Assembly (NCBI GenBank): GCA_023228995.1
Contig: JALOAD010000076.1
Location: forward strand, 1 to 11,436
Reading direction: 5' to 3'
Origin: JALOAD01 sp023228995 [NCBI: Candidatus Muiribacterium halophilum]
GTDB taxonomy: Bacteria; Muiribacteriota; Muiribacteriia; Muiribacteriales
Length of the DNA stretch: 11,436 bases
Position 1 is the first letter of the stretch. Every line of letters starts with the position of its first letter. Below the pieces are notes generated by a model. The model was not told the DNA's origin. It was given only the letters and a program-made list of their open reading frames with translations, and did no database searches. Below, piece by piece: positions 1-7,555 of the stretch. Position numbers and translations under genes: made by a program.

Positions 1-728
1 TCATCACTTTTTATTACAGGTTCATCTATAAAATATTCTGTATAAAAATATATAAACTCATTATCATGACAAGCTGAAATTTTATAATTACCAACTTTTA
101 ATTCATCGCCATAACTTGAATCTTTTATAGCATCAAGTATAATAAAATCACCAGATTTTGGTACTTTTAAACTATTATTTAAAGTTTCTGAAACTATTGA
201 CATACTATCATGAGAAGTTTTTATAAGCTTCCAAAAACCATTTCTATATATATCTTCTAAAAGAACATAATTATTTCCTATTTCTTTAACTCTAACAAAA
301 TTCAACATTTTTTGAACTTCTTCTTTTGAAGGTTCTGTTGAATCTATAGCTGATTCGACACCAACATCATTCATATTTGGTATTAAAATATTATTTTTTT
401 GAGAGAATTCAAGCAATTCTTTATTTATATTTTTTAATAATTTCTGTTTTTCATCTTCAAAAACTATTTTTTTCATATGATTTATTTCAACATCAGTAAG
501 ATTAAAACCTGGTATATTATCACCTTCTAAAACTTCATAAGTAATATTATTTTCTTTATTATAAAGAGATGCTGTCAATTTGCCATTATCATTTTTGGAT
601 ATTTTTTGAAGTTTATAGGAAAAATCAGATTTTTCATCTATAAGTATAAATCTACCAATTTCTTGTGAATAAACAACAATTGTTGATATAACAACAAAAA
701 TTAATAAATAAAATATTTTTTTACTCAT
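1..728 (-). CDS. Secreted protein of unknown function, C-terminus beyond the window edge
   Basis: An uninterrupted reading frame runs from ATG at 728 to the left edge, giving 242 complete codons; the C-terminal part lies outside the window. Residues 1-21 look like a Sec signal peptide: the basic start MSKK, a hydrophobic stretch of Ile, Phe, Leu and Val, then VYS before Gln22-Glu23, a plausible signal peptidase I site. No lipobox Cys is present. The mature part is charged and probably mixed alpha/beta, with a Lys/Glu-rich helical segment around residues 83-104 and strand-rich parts after it. I recognise no family or catalytic motif. AGAGGGG lies about eight bases before the ATG and supports this start. 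The gene is 75 bases downstream of hisS on the same strand but has its own promoter at 763-792, so it need not depend on hisS transcription. Expected location is periplasmic or exported. Confidence 0.8.
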   Translation of the reverse strand, partial: MSKKIFYLLIFVVISTIVVYSQEIGRFILIDEKSDFSYKLQKISKNDNGKLTASLYNKENNITYEVLEGDNIPGFNLTDVEINHMKKIVFEDEKQKLLKNINKELLEFSQKNNILIPNMNDVGVESAIDSTEPSKEEVQKMLNFVRVKEIGNNYVLLEDIYRNGFWKLIKTSHDSMSIVSETLNNSLKVPKSGDFIILDAIKDSSYGDELKVGNYKISACHDNEFIYFYTEYFIDEPVIKSD

Positions 729-762
729 AATTAAATCCCCTCTATTTAAATCCTTTGTTTAA

Positions 763-792
763 ATATTAATCCAAATAAGGTCCTAATGTCAA
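763..792 (-). promoter_or_regulatory. Sigma70-type promoter for the secreted protein gene
   Basis: On the minus strand a perfect TTGACA (787-792) is followed 18 bases later by TAATAT (763-768); read one base over, TTAATA has a 17-base spacer. Transcription would start near 756, giving a leader of about 28 bases that contains the AGAGGGG ribosome binding site. The promoter lies wholly between hisS and the secreted protein gene. Confidence 0.6.
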
Positions 793-803
793 TATACGGT
801 TTT

Positions 804-2108
804 TTAGAAAGTTGATAAAATTTCTCTAACAGCATGTTCAAGACTTATTTCTTTTTCTGAAAAATTCTTAAGATCTTTTAATTTAAGAATATTTTTTTCA
901 TTTTCATCCTCTCCGATTATAACAGCAAATCTATAACCATTCTTTTCAGCATATTTAAATTGTTTTTTCATTTTAGCATTTTCGTGATAAATATCTGTTT
1001 TTATATTTTCTTTTCTAAATATACAAGCTATATCCAAATATTTACTTTGAATTTTTTCATCAAGATTAAATATAATCACATCTGAAACAGTGTTTTTCTT
1101 TTCTCCAAAAAAATCTCTTTCCTCAAGAGCTGTTATTAATCTTGAAATTCCAATAGAAGCACCAATTGCAGGTATTTTTTCTCCTGTAAAAAGCGACACA
1201 AGACCATCGTATCTTCCACCAGAAAAAATCGCTCCATATTGTGGAGATTCTACAAGTACTGTTTCAAAAACAATACCTGTGTAATAATCAAGACCTCTTA
1301 TAATCAAAGGATCAAATTTAAGATGTTTATTCATAAACAAGCAATATTCAAATATTTTTTTAAATTTATCAATTTCATTTTTTAATTCATCAGGTATAAT
1401 TTCAAGTTTTGACATAAATTTTTGCAAAGAATCAATATTATCAATTAAAAAGTATTCATTTATAATATTAATCTGTTCATTGTTTAAAAGTTTTTCTAAT
1501 TCATCATCAAAAACTTTTATAGGAAGTTTATCTTTTTTATCCATAAGAATTGCAGTTTTTTTCTTTCCTTCCTCATCAAGTTTCATTATATTAAAAAGAA
1601 AATCAACAAATACTCTTGAATTAATCTTTATTAAAAAATCTTCAATTTTTAGATTTGATAAAGTATTATTAATTAAACTTACAATTTCAACATCTGATAA
1701 AACCGAATCTGAACCTACTATATCGCAATCACATTGATAAAACTCCCTATATCTACCTTTTTGAGTATTCTCAGCTCTCCAAACTGGAGCAATATGATAT
1801 CTTTTAAAAGGAAAATTCAACTCATTTTTATGCAAAGCTACAAATCTTGCAAGAGGAACGGTTAAATCATATCTCATTCCTACATCTCTTTGTCCATTAT
1901 CCTGAAATCTATACATAAGTTTTTCATTTTCATCTCCGCCCTTACCAGTTAAAATATCAATATATTCAAGAGCTGGTGTATAAATTGGAGAAAAACCGTA
2001 ATTTTCAAATGTATTTTTTATATTAGATAAAAATTTTTCTTTTATAATTGCATCACATGGTAGTAAATCTCTAAAACCTTTTAATAATCTTGCTTTAATA
2101 TTACTCAT
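804..2108 (-). CDS. hisS: Histidyl-tRNA synthetase
   Basis: Cytoplasmic class II aminoacyl-tRNA synthetase that charges tRNA-His with histidine. The 434 residues fit the family length. Visible landmarks are motif 1 around YGFSPIYTPALE (37-48), YDLTVPLARFVA (80-91), motif 2 WRAENTQKGRYREFYQCD (110-127) with its ATP-contacting Arg111, the histidine-specific RGLDYYTG (271-278) with the family's catalytic Arg, and motif 3 GGRYDGL to IGASIGISRL (298-324). The C-terminal 95 residues form the anticodon-binding domain. The GRYREFYQCD form of motif 2 resembles the Bacteroidetes and eukaryote/archaeal-type enzymes more than the E. coli type. GGAGGATG lies seven to eight bases before the ATG. The gene follows the amidohydrolase by 69 bases without a convincing promoter, so it is probably transcribed with it. 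No T-box or histidine leader was seen upstream. Confidence 0.97.
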   Translation of the reverse strand: MSNIKARLLKGFRDLLPCDAIIKEKFLSNIKNTFENYGFSPIYTPALEYIDILTGKGGDENEKLMYRFQDNGQRDVGMRYDLTVPLARFVALHKNELNFPFKRYHIAPVWRAENTQKGRYREFYQCDCDIVGSDSVLSDVEIVSLINNTLSNLKIEDFLIKINSRVFVDFLFNIMKLDEEGKKKTAILMDKKDKLPIKVFDDELEKLLNNEQINIINEYFLIDNIDSLQKFMSKLEIIPDELKNEIDKFKKIFEYCLFMNKHLKFDPLIIRGLDYYTGIVFETVLVESPQYGAIFSGGRYDGLVSLFTGEKIPAIGASIGISRLITALEERDFFGEKKNTVSDVIIFNLDEKIQSKYLDIACIFRKENIKTDIYHENAKMKKQFKYAEKNGYRFAVIIGEDENEKNILKLKDLKNFSEKEISLEHAVREILSTF

Positions 2109-2188
2109 AAATCATCCTCCACTTTTGACTTTAATTCCCCATACAACATTGAACATTCGCCATTGTTCTTGCTTTCCCTATTCCCCAT
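2109..2188. repeat. Low-complexity GGGGAAT / GAATGTTCAATG spacer between the amidohydrolase and hisS
   Basis: On the minus strand the spacer and the last codons of the amidohydrolase contain TATGGGGAAT twice, with GAATGTTCAATGTTG between. The base mix (G-rich on one strand) differs from the surrounding A/T-rich coding DNA. It looks like degenerate short-word repeats of the kind that accumulate between genes in AT-rich genomes. The hisS ribosome binding site GGAGGATG lies just beside it. No function is claimed. Confidence 0.4.
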
Positions 2189-3656
2189 ATCTAAAAACTA
2201 TCTCGCCTTTATATACTGTCATTAGTACTTTAGTATTGAGTATATTATCACATTTTAACATATCTTGCGAAAGAACAACCATATCTGCCTGATTTCCAAT
2301 TAATAAATCTCCCGAAAAAGATTTTTCAAAAACAGCCGGAGTAATCGTATAAGCAATCAAAGCTTCTTTAACACTAATAGTTTCATTTATATTCCAATCT
2401 TTATTATTATCATCTCTTGATGTAGCCCAAAAAACACTCTTTACAACATCAGCTTCAACAACAGGAACATCAGAACCAAATATAAGATTACCTGAATTAT
2501 TTAGAATTGTTCTAAATCTATAGAGATAATTTATCCTGTCACTTAAATACTTTTTTGACAATTCTATATCATCTTTAATATGTAATGGTTGCATTGAAAA
2601 CCATTTTGATTTGATTTTTACTATATCTTCATCACTAATTAATTGAGCATGTTCAATTCTTGAATTTTTCATATTATATTTAATGAATTTATCCAAAATA
2701 ATACTAACTGCTTTATCACCTATAGCATGAATTGCAACATCAATATTATTTTTTGAACATTGTTTTAAAATACTATCAATTTCATCTTCATTTAAAACTA
2801 AAATACCTGAAAAATCATAATTTGTGAAATTATCTTTCATACAGCATGTAAGTGAACCAAGCGAACCATCTGCAAAAAGTTTTAAACCAAAAAACATGTC
2901 ATTATTTTTATTAATATGATTTCTATAATAATTTAAAATATTAAGTTTTAAATTATCTTTTTCATCTTTAATAAAATCAGCAATTACATCATCATCCATA
3001 TTATGAACTGTTGTAATACCGTATTTATGAAAATAATTTTGAGTAAGTTTAAAATTATCTTTCAAATCTTTTATATTTGTTTTTAAATACTCTTCAAAAA
3101 TATCCTCACCTTTTTCAAATATCAATCCTGTAAATAATCCATTTTTATTTTTTTGAGAGTATTTATCAAATAATTGTTTTTTATCATCAGGAATAAATTC
3201 CATAGCTTTTGAATTAATCAAAAATGAATGTATATCTTTTGAATGAAAAAATATTGGATTATATGGAGTAATTCTATCAATTTCAAACAAATCTGGCATA
3301 TTTTCAAGAAAATTCCTTGAAAATCCTCCGCCTATTATCCATTCATTTTTTTTAAAATTATTTAAACTTTTTTTTAAAGTATCTAAAAACTCATATTTAT
3401 CAGTTTTTTCATTAAATATAATTTCAGAAAATCTTTTTGTAAGAAATTCCAAATGTACATGACAATCATGAAATCCTGGATACACAGTGTTTCCTTCAAG
3501 ATCTACACTGTTTTTAAAAAATTCCAAAGGTATATCGTTTTTTTCTTTGAATAAATCTATAATAATTCCTTTATTATCTACAAGCACAGCATAATAAATT
3601 TTTGAAAATTCATCTGAATAAATATTACCATTAAAAAACAATTTATTATTTATCAT
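2178..3656 (-). CDS. YtcJ-like metal-dependent amidohydrolase (amidohydrolase family 3)
   Basis: Cytoplasmic hydrolase of the amidohydrolase superfamily; the family hydrolyses amide or related C-N bonds with one or two metal ions in a TIM barrel. The real substrate cannot be read from the sequence. The 492 residues carry the metal motif PGFHDCHVHL (60-69) with His66 and His68, KDIHSFLINS (140-149) matching the family's conserved Lys/His region, FADGSLGS (261-268), HAIGDKAV (310-317), RIEHAQLI (333-340) and FGSDVPV (393-399) with the metal-binding Asp396. A small beta-sandwich made from the N- and C-termini flanks the barrel (GNQADMVVL near 454-462), as usual. There is no signal peptide. Its ATG overlaps the stop codon of the gene before it (ATGA, 3653-3656), and AGAGGA lies within that gene's last codons, so translation is coupled. 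The C-terminus runs into low-complexity DNA. Confidence 0.9.
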   Translation of the reverse strand: MINNKLFFNGNIYSDEFSKIYYAVLVDNKGIIIDLFKEKNDIPLEFFKNSVDLEGNTVYPGFHDCHVHLEFLTKRFSEIIFNEKTDKYEFLDTLKKSLNNFKKNEWIIGGGFSRNFLENMPDLFEIDRITPYNPIFFHSKDIHSFLINSKAMEFIPDDKKQLFDKYSQKNKNGLFTGLIFEKGEDIFEEYLKTNIKDLKDNFKLTQNYFHKYGITTVHNMDDDVIADFIKDEKDNLKLNILNYYRNHINKNNDMFFGLKLFADGSLGSLTCCMKDNFTNYDFSGILVLNEDEIDSILKQCSKNNIDVAIHAIGDKAVSIILDKFIKYNMKNSRIEHAQLISDEDIVKIKSKWFSMQPLHIKDDIELSKKYLSDRINYLYRFRTILNNSGNLIFGSDVPVVEADVVKSVFWATSRDDNNKDWNINETISVKEALIAYTITPAVFEKSFSGDLLIGNQADMVVLSQDMLKCDNILNTKVLMTVYKGEIVFRYGE

Positions 3657-4183
3657 TTTTCCTCTAAAATCCCATAAACAATGCCTTCACCATTAGAATT
3701 TAAAGATACTTTAACATATAAATCTTCATTATTAATTTTATTTTCATAATCAATAGCTTTGCCTTCTTCAACATAATAATCTTCAATACCAAAATTAATA
3801 AACAATTTAAACTTTTTGTTTTTTTCATTATCTAAAACAGCATAGGAATATTTAACATGACCTTTTATAAAAGTTAAATTTTTTTCAGGTTTTTTTAAAG
3901 AATATCCATTATAAGACCAAACATTTAAATTATTTTTTAAAATAATATAAATAGCTTCACCTTTAGGTAATTTATTTTCTAATTTTATTTCTAATTCAGA
4001 AAAATCATAAGTTAATCTAATATATTCTCCTCTCATTATAGATCTTGGATCTACAGGATTAACTTTTAAAATTATCTTTTTGCCTTTTTCTATATGATTA
4101 TGTTTTGAATAAACCATAAAAAGTAAAAACAAAACCTGAATAATTACAATTGTTATATAAATATATTTTTTATTTTTACTCAT
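3653..4183 (-). CDS. GDYXXLXY-family membrane-anchored protein
   Basis: The 176-residue protein has one N-terminal membrane segment (about 7-24, preceded by MSKNKK) and an extracytoplasmic remainder. The sequence VDPRSIMRGEYIRLTY at 44-59 matches the signature that names the GDYXXLXY family, with Glu in place of Asp (Gly52, Glu53, Tyr54, Leu57, Tyr59). The family has no established function; it is commonly encoded next to DUF2157 or DUF4401 membrane proteins, as here. The ATG overlaps the stop codon of the DUF2157 gene as ATGA (4180-4183), with a strong AAGGAGG four bases ahead of it inside that gene's last codons. Its own stop overlaps the amidohydrolase start in the same way. The stop/start overlaps suggest fixed stoichiometry with both neighbours. 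Confidence 0.88.
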   Translation of the reverse strand: MSKNKKYIYITIVIIQVLFLLFMVYSKHNHIEKGKKIILKVNPVDPRSIMRGEYIRLTYDFSELEIKLENKLPKGEAIYIILKNNLNVWSYNGYSLKKPEKNLTFIKGHVKYSYAVLDNEKNKKFKLFINFGIEDYYVEEGKAIDYENKINNEDLYVKVSLNSNGEGIVYGILEEK

Positions 4184-5496
4184 TTGTCCTCCTTTATTAT
4201 TTCAATAATATTTCTTCTTTTTCTTTCAATAAAAGTAGAAATCAAAATCAGGATAAAACCTGTTACAAAAAAATAAAAACCTCGAGGAAGGTATTTATAA
4301 GCATAATCTAAATATCTTGCTATAAAATGAATAAGAAAAAAAACAACACCAATATTAACAAATAATATGCTTTTTTGTTTTATATTTATATTTATAGTTT
4401 TAATTGTAAAATAAAGTAGATTTATATTAAAAATAATATAAATAAAACTATTAGCATATTTTAAATCTTTAATATATGGTGCTAAAACTAATAAAAATAC
4501 TGGTAACATTTGAAATAAATAAAAAAATCTATTATCTTTTAATTTTTTAAATGAAAAAGCGTACCATATTAAGGAAAAAAGTAAAATATCAATAAAAGTA
4601 TATAATAAATTAGTATTATATGTTTTATTTGAAAAAAACTCAATTGTCGTTGTTATTACACGTTTATTGCTCATAAAAAACAAGGAAAAAAACACAAGAA
4701 TATAATTCCAAAATTTATATGTATTTATAAATTTACCTATATTAATTTTCTTTTCAATTGAAATAACATAAAAAACAAGCCCAATAGATAAATAAAGTAG
4801 ATTTGAAATAACACTCTGACTAAAATCTCCAAAATATCCTATAAAAGTAAAAGAAAACCAAGATAAAAAAGAAATTATACATAAATTTATTAAAAAAGCT
4901 GAAACTCTTTTATAGCCAATACAAACAAAAAACATTATAAATGCTAAATAAACAAGGTTTAGTTTATGAAAATCATTAGTTAAAAAAACATTCCAAAAAT
5001 GCAATAAAACCATTGGCAATAATACAAATATCTTATTTTTAAAAAGAAAAATAAATGGAATTACAAGTAAACCCCATGCAAGAAGTCCATTGCTATATTT
5101 AGATTGTATATTAAATATTTGAGCAACAAGAAAAATCGATGCACCAAATACAATATTACCCAAAAAAACAATACTTGTTCCTGTTTTCTTTCTATTAGTA
5201 TAATTATACAAAACAAAACCTATAATATAGGACAATATAAGAAAAGAATTTACAATTAAAAACCTTGTCCATTTACCAAATTCATTCCAATTTGAAGATA
5301 TAAATAGTATTACACTTGCACCAATTAAAATAGCTCCAAACAAGGATATTATTGCAGAAAAACTAAAAATCCCAGACTCATTTTTATTATTATTATAATA
5401 ATCTGCAATTTTATCACTCTGTTGTTGTGTAATAATACCTTTTTCTTTTATTTCCTCTATTCTTTTATAAAACCAGTGAAAAAAAACAGTATTCAT
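4180..5496 (-). CDS. DUF2157-type polytopic inner-membrane protein
   Basis: The protein has 438 residues. A soluble, helical N-terminus of about 40 residues (FYKRIEEIKEKGIITQQQSD, near 9-28) is followed by about 14 hydrophobic segments, and the chain ends in a basic ERKRRN stretch. The order of short N-terminal helix, a first membrane pair around ILIGASVILFISSNWNEFGK (56-75) and many more helices matches DUF2157 membrane proteins. The SSNWNEFGKWTR loop is typical of that family and of its DUF4401 relatives. The molecular function of the family is unknown; no transporter or enzyme motif is visible. TAGAGGAA precedes the ATG at a usual distance. This is the first gene of the leftward operon and is followed with a 4-base overlap by the GDYXXLXY gene, the usual partner. 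Family confidence is moderate to high; function is not assigned. Confidence 0.82.
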   Translation of the reverse strand: MNTVFFHWFYKRIEEIKEKGIITQQQSDKIADYYNNNKNESGIFSFSAIISLFGAILIGASVILFISSNWNEFGKWTRFLIVNSFLILSYIIGFVLYNYTNRKKTGTSIVFLGNIVFGASIFLVAQIFNIQSKYSNGLLAWGLLVIPFIFLFKNKIFVLLPMVLLHFWNVFLTNDFHKLNLVYLAFIMFFVCIGYKRVSAFLINLCIISFLSWFSFTFIGYFGDFSQSVISNLLYLSIGLVFYVISIEKKINIGKFINTYKFWNYILVFFSLFFMSNKRVITTTIEFFSNKTYNTNLLYTFIDILLFSLIWYAFSFKKLKDNRFFYLFQMLPVFLLVLAPYIKDLKYANSFIYIIFNINLLYFTIKTININIKQKSILFVNIGVVFFLIHFIARYLDYAYKYLPRGFYFFVTGFILILISTFIERKRRNIIEIIKEDK

Positions 5497-5546
5497 AAAT
5501 ATTCCTCTATATTTTTTTTATTATCCAAACTAGTTGAAACCTCTAA

Positions 5547-5552
5547 ATTATA
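5547..5552 (-). promoter_or_regulatory. Possible -10 element for the DUF2157-amidohydrolase-hisS operon
   Basis: A consensus TATAAT on the minus strand (5547-5552) lies 50 bases before the DUF2157 start codon. No good -35 is found at 16-18 bases; the best nearby match is TTTAAA, and TTGTTT is 20 bases away. The spacing to the gene is sensible, but the AT-rich setting makes chance matches common. Confidence 0.35.
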
Positions 5553-5643
5553 CAATATTTAATATATTTTTTAAACAAAAACATTTTGATTTTAAATGAG
5601 GATTAAAAAAAAGAAACCCTGATTTTTTCAACAGCCTCTAAAA

Positions 5644-5777
5644 TACCGAATGATTATTTTTTTGCGTTATTGTAATGATAAAAAAATCAAAAGCGAGATC
5701 CCGGCTCAGAATAGTACCGGGATGACAGTTTCTCAGAATAGTACCGGTATGACATTATATTGGTTTTTGATTATTTA
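5644..5777. repeat. Dispersed repeat element, copy A
   Basis: This 134-base stretch matches 9756-9888 almost base for base over its first 49 bases (TACCGAATGATT onward). The match continues with a one-base length difference through the GATCCCGG hairpin and, more loosely, to the end. It contains two versions of AGAATAGTACCGGGATGAC whose TCAG starts (5706 and 5733) are exactly 27 bases apart; the second reads CCGGTATG instead of CCGGGATG. The right end of the match reaches 5777, which includes the fapA stop codon (5775-5777). It carries no coding capacity and no transposase, so it is a non-autonomous or structural repeat. Confidence 0.8.
5680..5723 (-). terminator. Probable terminator of fapA, supplied by repeat copy A
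   Basis: On the minus strand, stem ATCCCGG pairs with CCGGGAT (5717-5723 with 5698-5704) around a 12-base loop. It is followed by CTCGCTTTTGATTTTTTT, a T-rich tract ending at 5680. It lies about 50 bases beyond the fapA stop codon. The 7-bp stem with five G-C pairs and a T tract fits a Rho-independent terminator, though the loop is large and the T tract starts a few bases late. Confidence 0.5.
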
Positions 5778-7313
5778 TATTGTTGCTAATTCAATTTTAT
5801 TTAAAGTTTTATCCCACATATACTTTTGAGCATTTTGTTTTTTATCAATTAACATCTTAGCTTCACCAATTGTTATACATGTTCCTGGAAATATATCTTT
5901 TGATATCCTAATATAAGGAAAGCTGTTAAAATTATATAAAGTTTTTTCGATTTCAATTAATTTATTTTTTATTTTTTCTATTTCACTTAAAATAATTTTA
6001 TTTTTATTACTTAATACACAAAGTATTTTTTTAACTTCATTCTCCATAGAACACGGATCACAATAATTGCCAAGAATCTTTTGAAGATAAGCTGATATTT
6101 TTACATTCATTTCTCTAAGCTCTTCTAGTTTTAAAACTTTTTCATTATATTCAATTTGAGAATAATAATTAAGTCCTGCAATAAGTCTTGTTGTTGTTCC
6201 CATTGGAGAACCAGCTTCAACACATTCAATTCCATTAAAACCATATACTAAAGATGCAACTAATTGACCTTTTTCTCCAGATGCAATAACTTTATTCCCA
6301 GCTATTATTGTACTTCTTATAGCAGCTTTAGATATATATACATCATTTCCTGCCGATACAAAAGAATTTTCTATAAATTTTGCTGAAATATTTTTATCTG
6401 CTTTTACAATACATTTTTCTTTAGTTAAAATACCTTTAATTACAGTAATATTTCCATTAGAATATACATTTGATGAATAAATATTGCCATCAACATGTAT
6501 GTCACCTCTAACATTGATATCAAAACCATCATTTATGTTACCATGAATAATTAGCGAACCATCAAAATTAATATTACCTATTTCAAGATCAAAATCACCT
6601 TGTATTACAAGTTCAGGATAAACTGAAACTTGGTTGTTTTCTCCAATATGAACTCTTCCTTCTATTTCAGAATAAACAGCATTTTCGTTTTCAACAAATT
6701 TTGTGTTTAGACCGGGAAAAAGTTTTTCTTCTTTAAGAACAGCAGGAATGATTTTATTACCAGTAACATCAATACCTTCTTTTGATGGTTCGCCTGGAAT
6801 AATTGATATTATTTTTTCTCCTGATTCAACACTTTTTACTTTATTAATGTCTCTATAATCTATTTTTTCATTATCAGTTATTTTTTCATTATTATATTTT
6901 TTCTCAAAATGCAATATATAAGTTTCAGCTTTTCCATCAAAAGCAGGAATTCCTTTAGCTATCAATTTTTTTCTTATTATTTTATTTTTTTTTATCGCAT
7001 TAGAAACATAATTATTTATTATCTGCCAATCAATTCCGTAATTTACCTGTATTTTTTCAAGATATTTTTTTACCTTTTCTACAGTAACTGGACTTCCTTT
7101 GCCAACAGGAGGATAAACTGTTAAAAACACTTTCAATTTATCTGAAGAAATATCAATATCAAAACTACCATTTTCAGATATTAAAAACTCAGTTATATCT
7201 TTTAATGATTCTTCAGAATTTATATTATCAGAATCTTGAGGAATAGATAATTCTTTAGTTTTATCAACAAGATTAAGACCTTCTTTCAAAAGTATTTTAA
7301 TAGCTTTATCCAT
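5775..7313 (-). CDS. fapA: FapA-family (DUF342) protein
   Basis: FapA/DUF342 proteins are cytoplasmic beta-helix proteins. A few have been linked to flagellar assembly and polar placement, but most are uncharacterised. The 512 residues fit the family. A variable N-terminus (1-115) is followed by the family signature from AKGIPAFDGKAE (119-130) to IIPGEPSKEGIDVTG (171-185). Gly-rich beta-helix turns come next (about 235-345: GDFDLEIGNINFDG, HGNI, RGDIHVDGNI, SNGNITVIKG, AGNDVYI). Then comes GSPMGTTTRLIAG (368-380), a charged helical, probably coiled-coil part (about 385-460), and a last strand region FPGTCITIG (475-483). AAGGGGAA lies before the ATG and a strong promoter precedes it. The gene stands alone, without flagellar genes beside it. 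Its stop codon falls within a dispersed repeat. Confidence 0.88.
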   Translation of the reverse strand: MDKAIKILLKEGLNLVDKTKELSIPQDSDNINSEESLKDITEFLISENGSFDIDISSDKLKVFLTVYPPVGKGSPVTVEKVKKYLEKIQVNYGIDWQIINNYVSNAIKKNKIIRKKLIAKGIPAFDGKAETYILHFEKKYNNEKITDNEKIDYRDINKVKSVESGEKIISIIPGEPSKEGIDVTGNKIIPAVLKEEKLFPGLNTKFVENENAVYSEIEGRVHIGENNQVSVYPELVIQGDFDLEIGNINFDGSLIIHGNINDGFDINVRGDIHVDGNIYSSNVYSNGNITVIKGILTKEKCIVKADKNISAKFIENSFVSAGNDVYISKAAIRSTIIAGNKVIASGEKGQLVASLVYGFNGIECVEAGSPMGTTTRLIAGLNYYSQIEYNEKVLKLEELREMNVKISAYLQKILGNYCDPCSMENEVKKILCVLSNKNKIILSEIEKIKNKLIEIEKTLYNFNSFPYIRISKDIFPGTCITIGEAKMLIDKKQNAQKYMWDKTLNKIELATI

Positions 7314-7348
7314 TTTTTCCCCTTATATCCTTTAATATATTAAAATAT

Positions 7349-7377
7349 ATTATAATTAAACTTTATATATTTTTCAA
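7349..7377 (-). promoter_or_regulatory. Promoter for fapA
   Basis: On the minus strand TTGAAA (7372-7377) is followed after exactly 17 bases by a perfect TATAAT (7349-7354). Transcription would start near 7342, leaving a leader of about 29 bases that contains the AAGGGGAA ribosome binding site. It points away from the lipoprotein promoter at 7490-7518. Confidence 0.65.
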
Positions 7378-7478
7378 GTTATTTATTAATTTTATCAGTG
7401 TTTGTTAGTTTTTTTCATTTTCATTTAATTAACTGCTATTATATTATATATTATATTTTTAACCTTTAATTTTCAGTA

Positions 7479-7498
7479 TTTAGTCCAATTTGACTAAA
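7479..7498. promoter_or_regulatory. Inverted repeat overlapping the lipoprotein promoter -35 (possible operator)
   Basis: TTTAGTC (7479-7485) and GACTAAA (7492-7498) form a perfect 7-base inverted repeat with a 6-base spacer. Its right arm overlaps the -35 box TTGACT (7490-7495). A dimeric regulator bound here would block RNA polymerase. The binding family is not recognised. Confidence 0.4.
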
Positions 7499-7518
7499 GT
7501 TTTTTTAAGATGTATTAT
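7490..7518 (+). promoter_or_regulatory. Promoter for the lipoprotein / HExxH gene pair
   Basis: TTGACT (7490-7495), a 17-base spacer and TATTAT (7513-7518) make a good sigma70-type promoter. Start of transcription is expected near 7525, about 30 bases before the lipoprotein ATG, with CTGGAG as ribosome binding site in between. Confidence 0.65.
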
Positions 7519-7555
7519 TTATTAACTTAAAAATTGATTTTCTCTGGAGTTTAAA

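Noticed and set aside
1090-1284. 64-codon open frame on the plus strand
   Set aside because: Antisense shadow of hisS, which has intact class II synthetase motifs across this stretch.
1480-1737. 85-codon open frame on the plus strand, Ser/Phe-rich
   Set aside because: Antisense shadow of hisS; its composition is that of reverse-translated Lys/Glu codons.
5615-5640. Transposon end suggested by TTTTTTCAACAGCCTC next to repeat copy A
   Set aside because: No second inverted end, target duplication or transposase could be found in the window.
5698-5755. Possible CRISPR array from regularly spaced repeats
   Set aside because: Only two units per locus, the linkers are 5 AT-rich bases rather than spacers, and the units diverge; no cas genes are present.
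6909-7124. 71-codon open frame on the plus strand, Phe/Tyr/Ile-rich
   Set aside because: Antisense shadow of fapA with low-complexity composition and no ribosome binding site.
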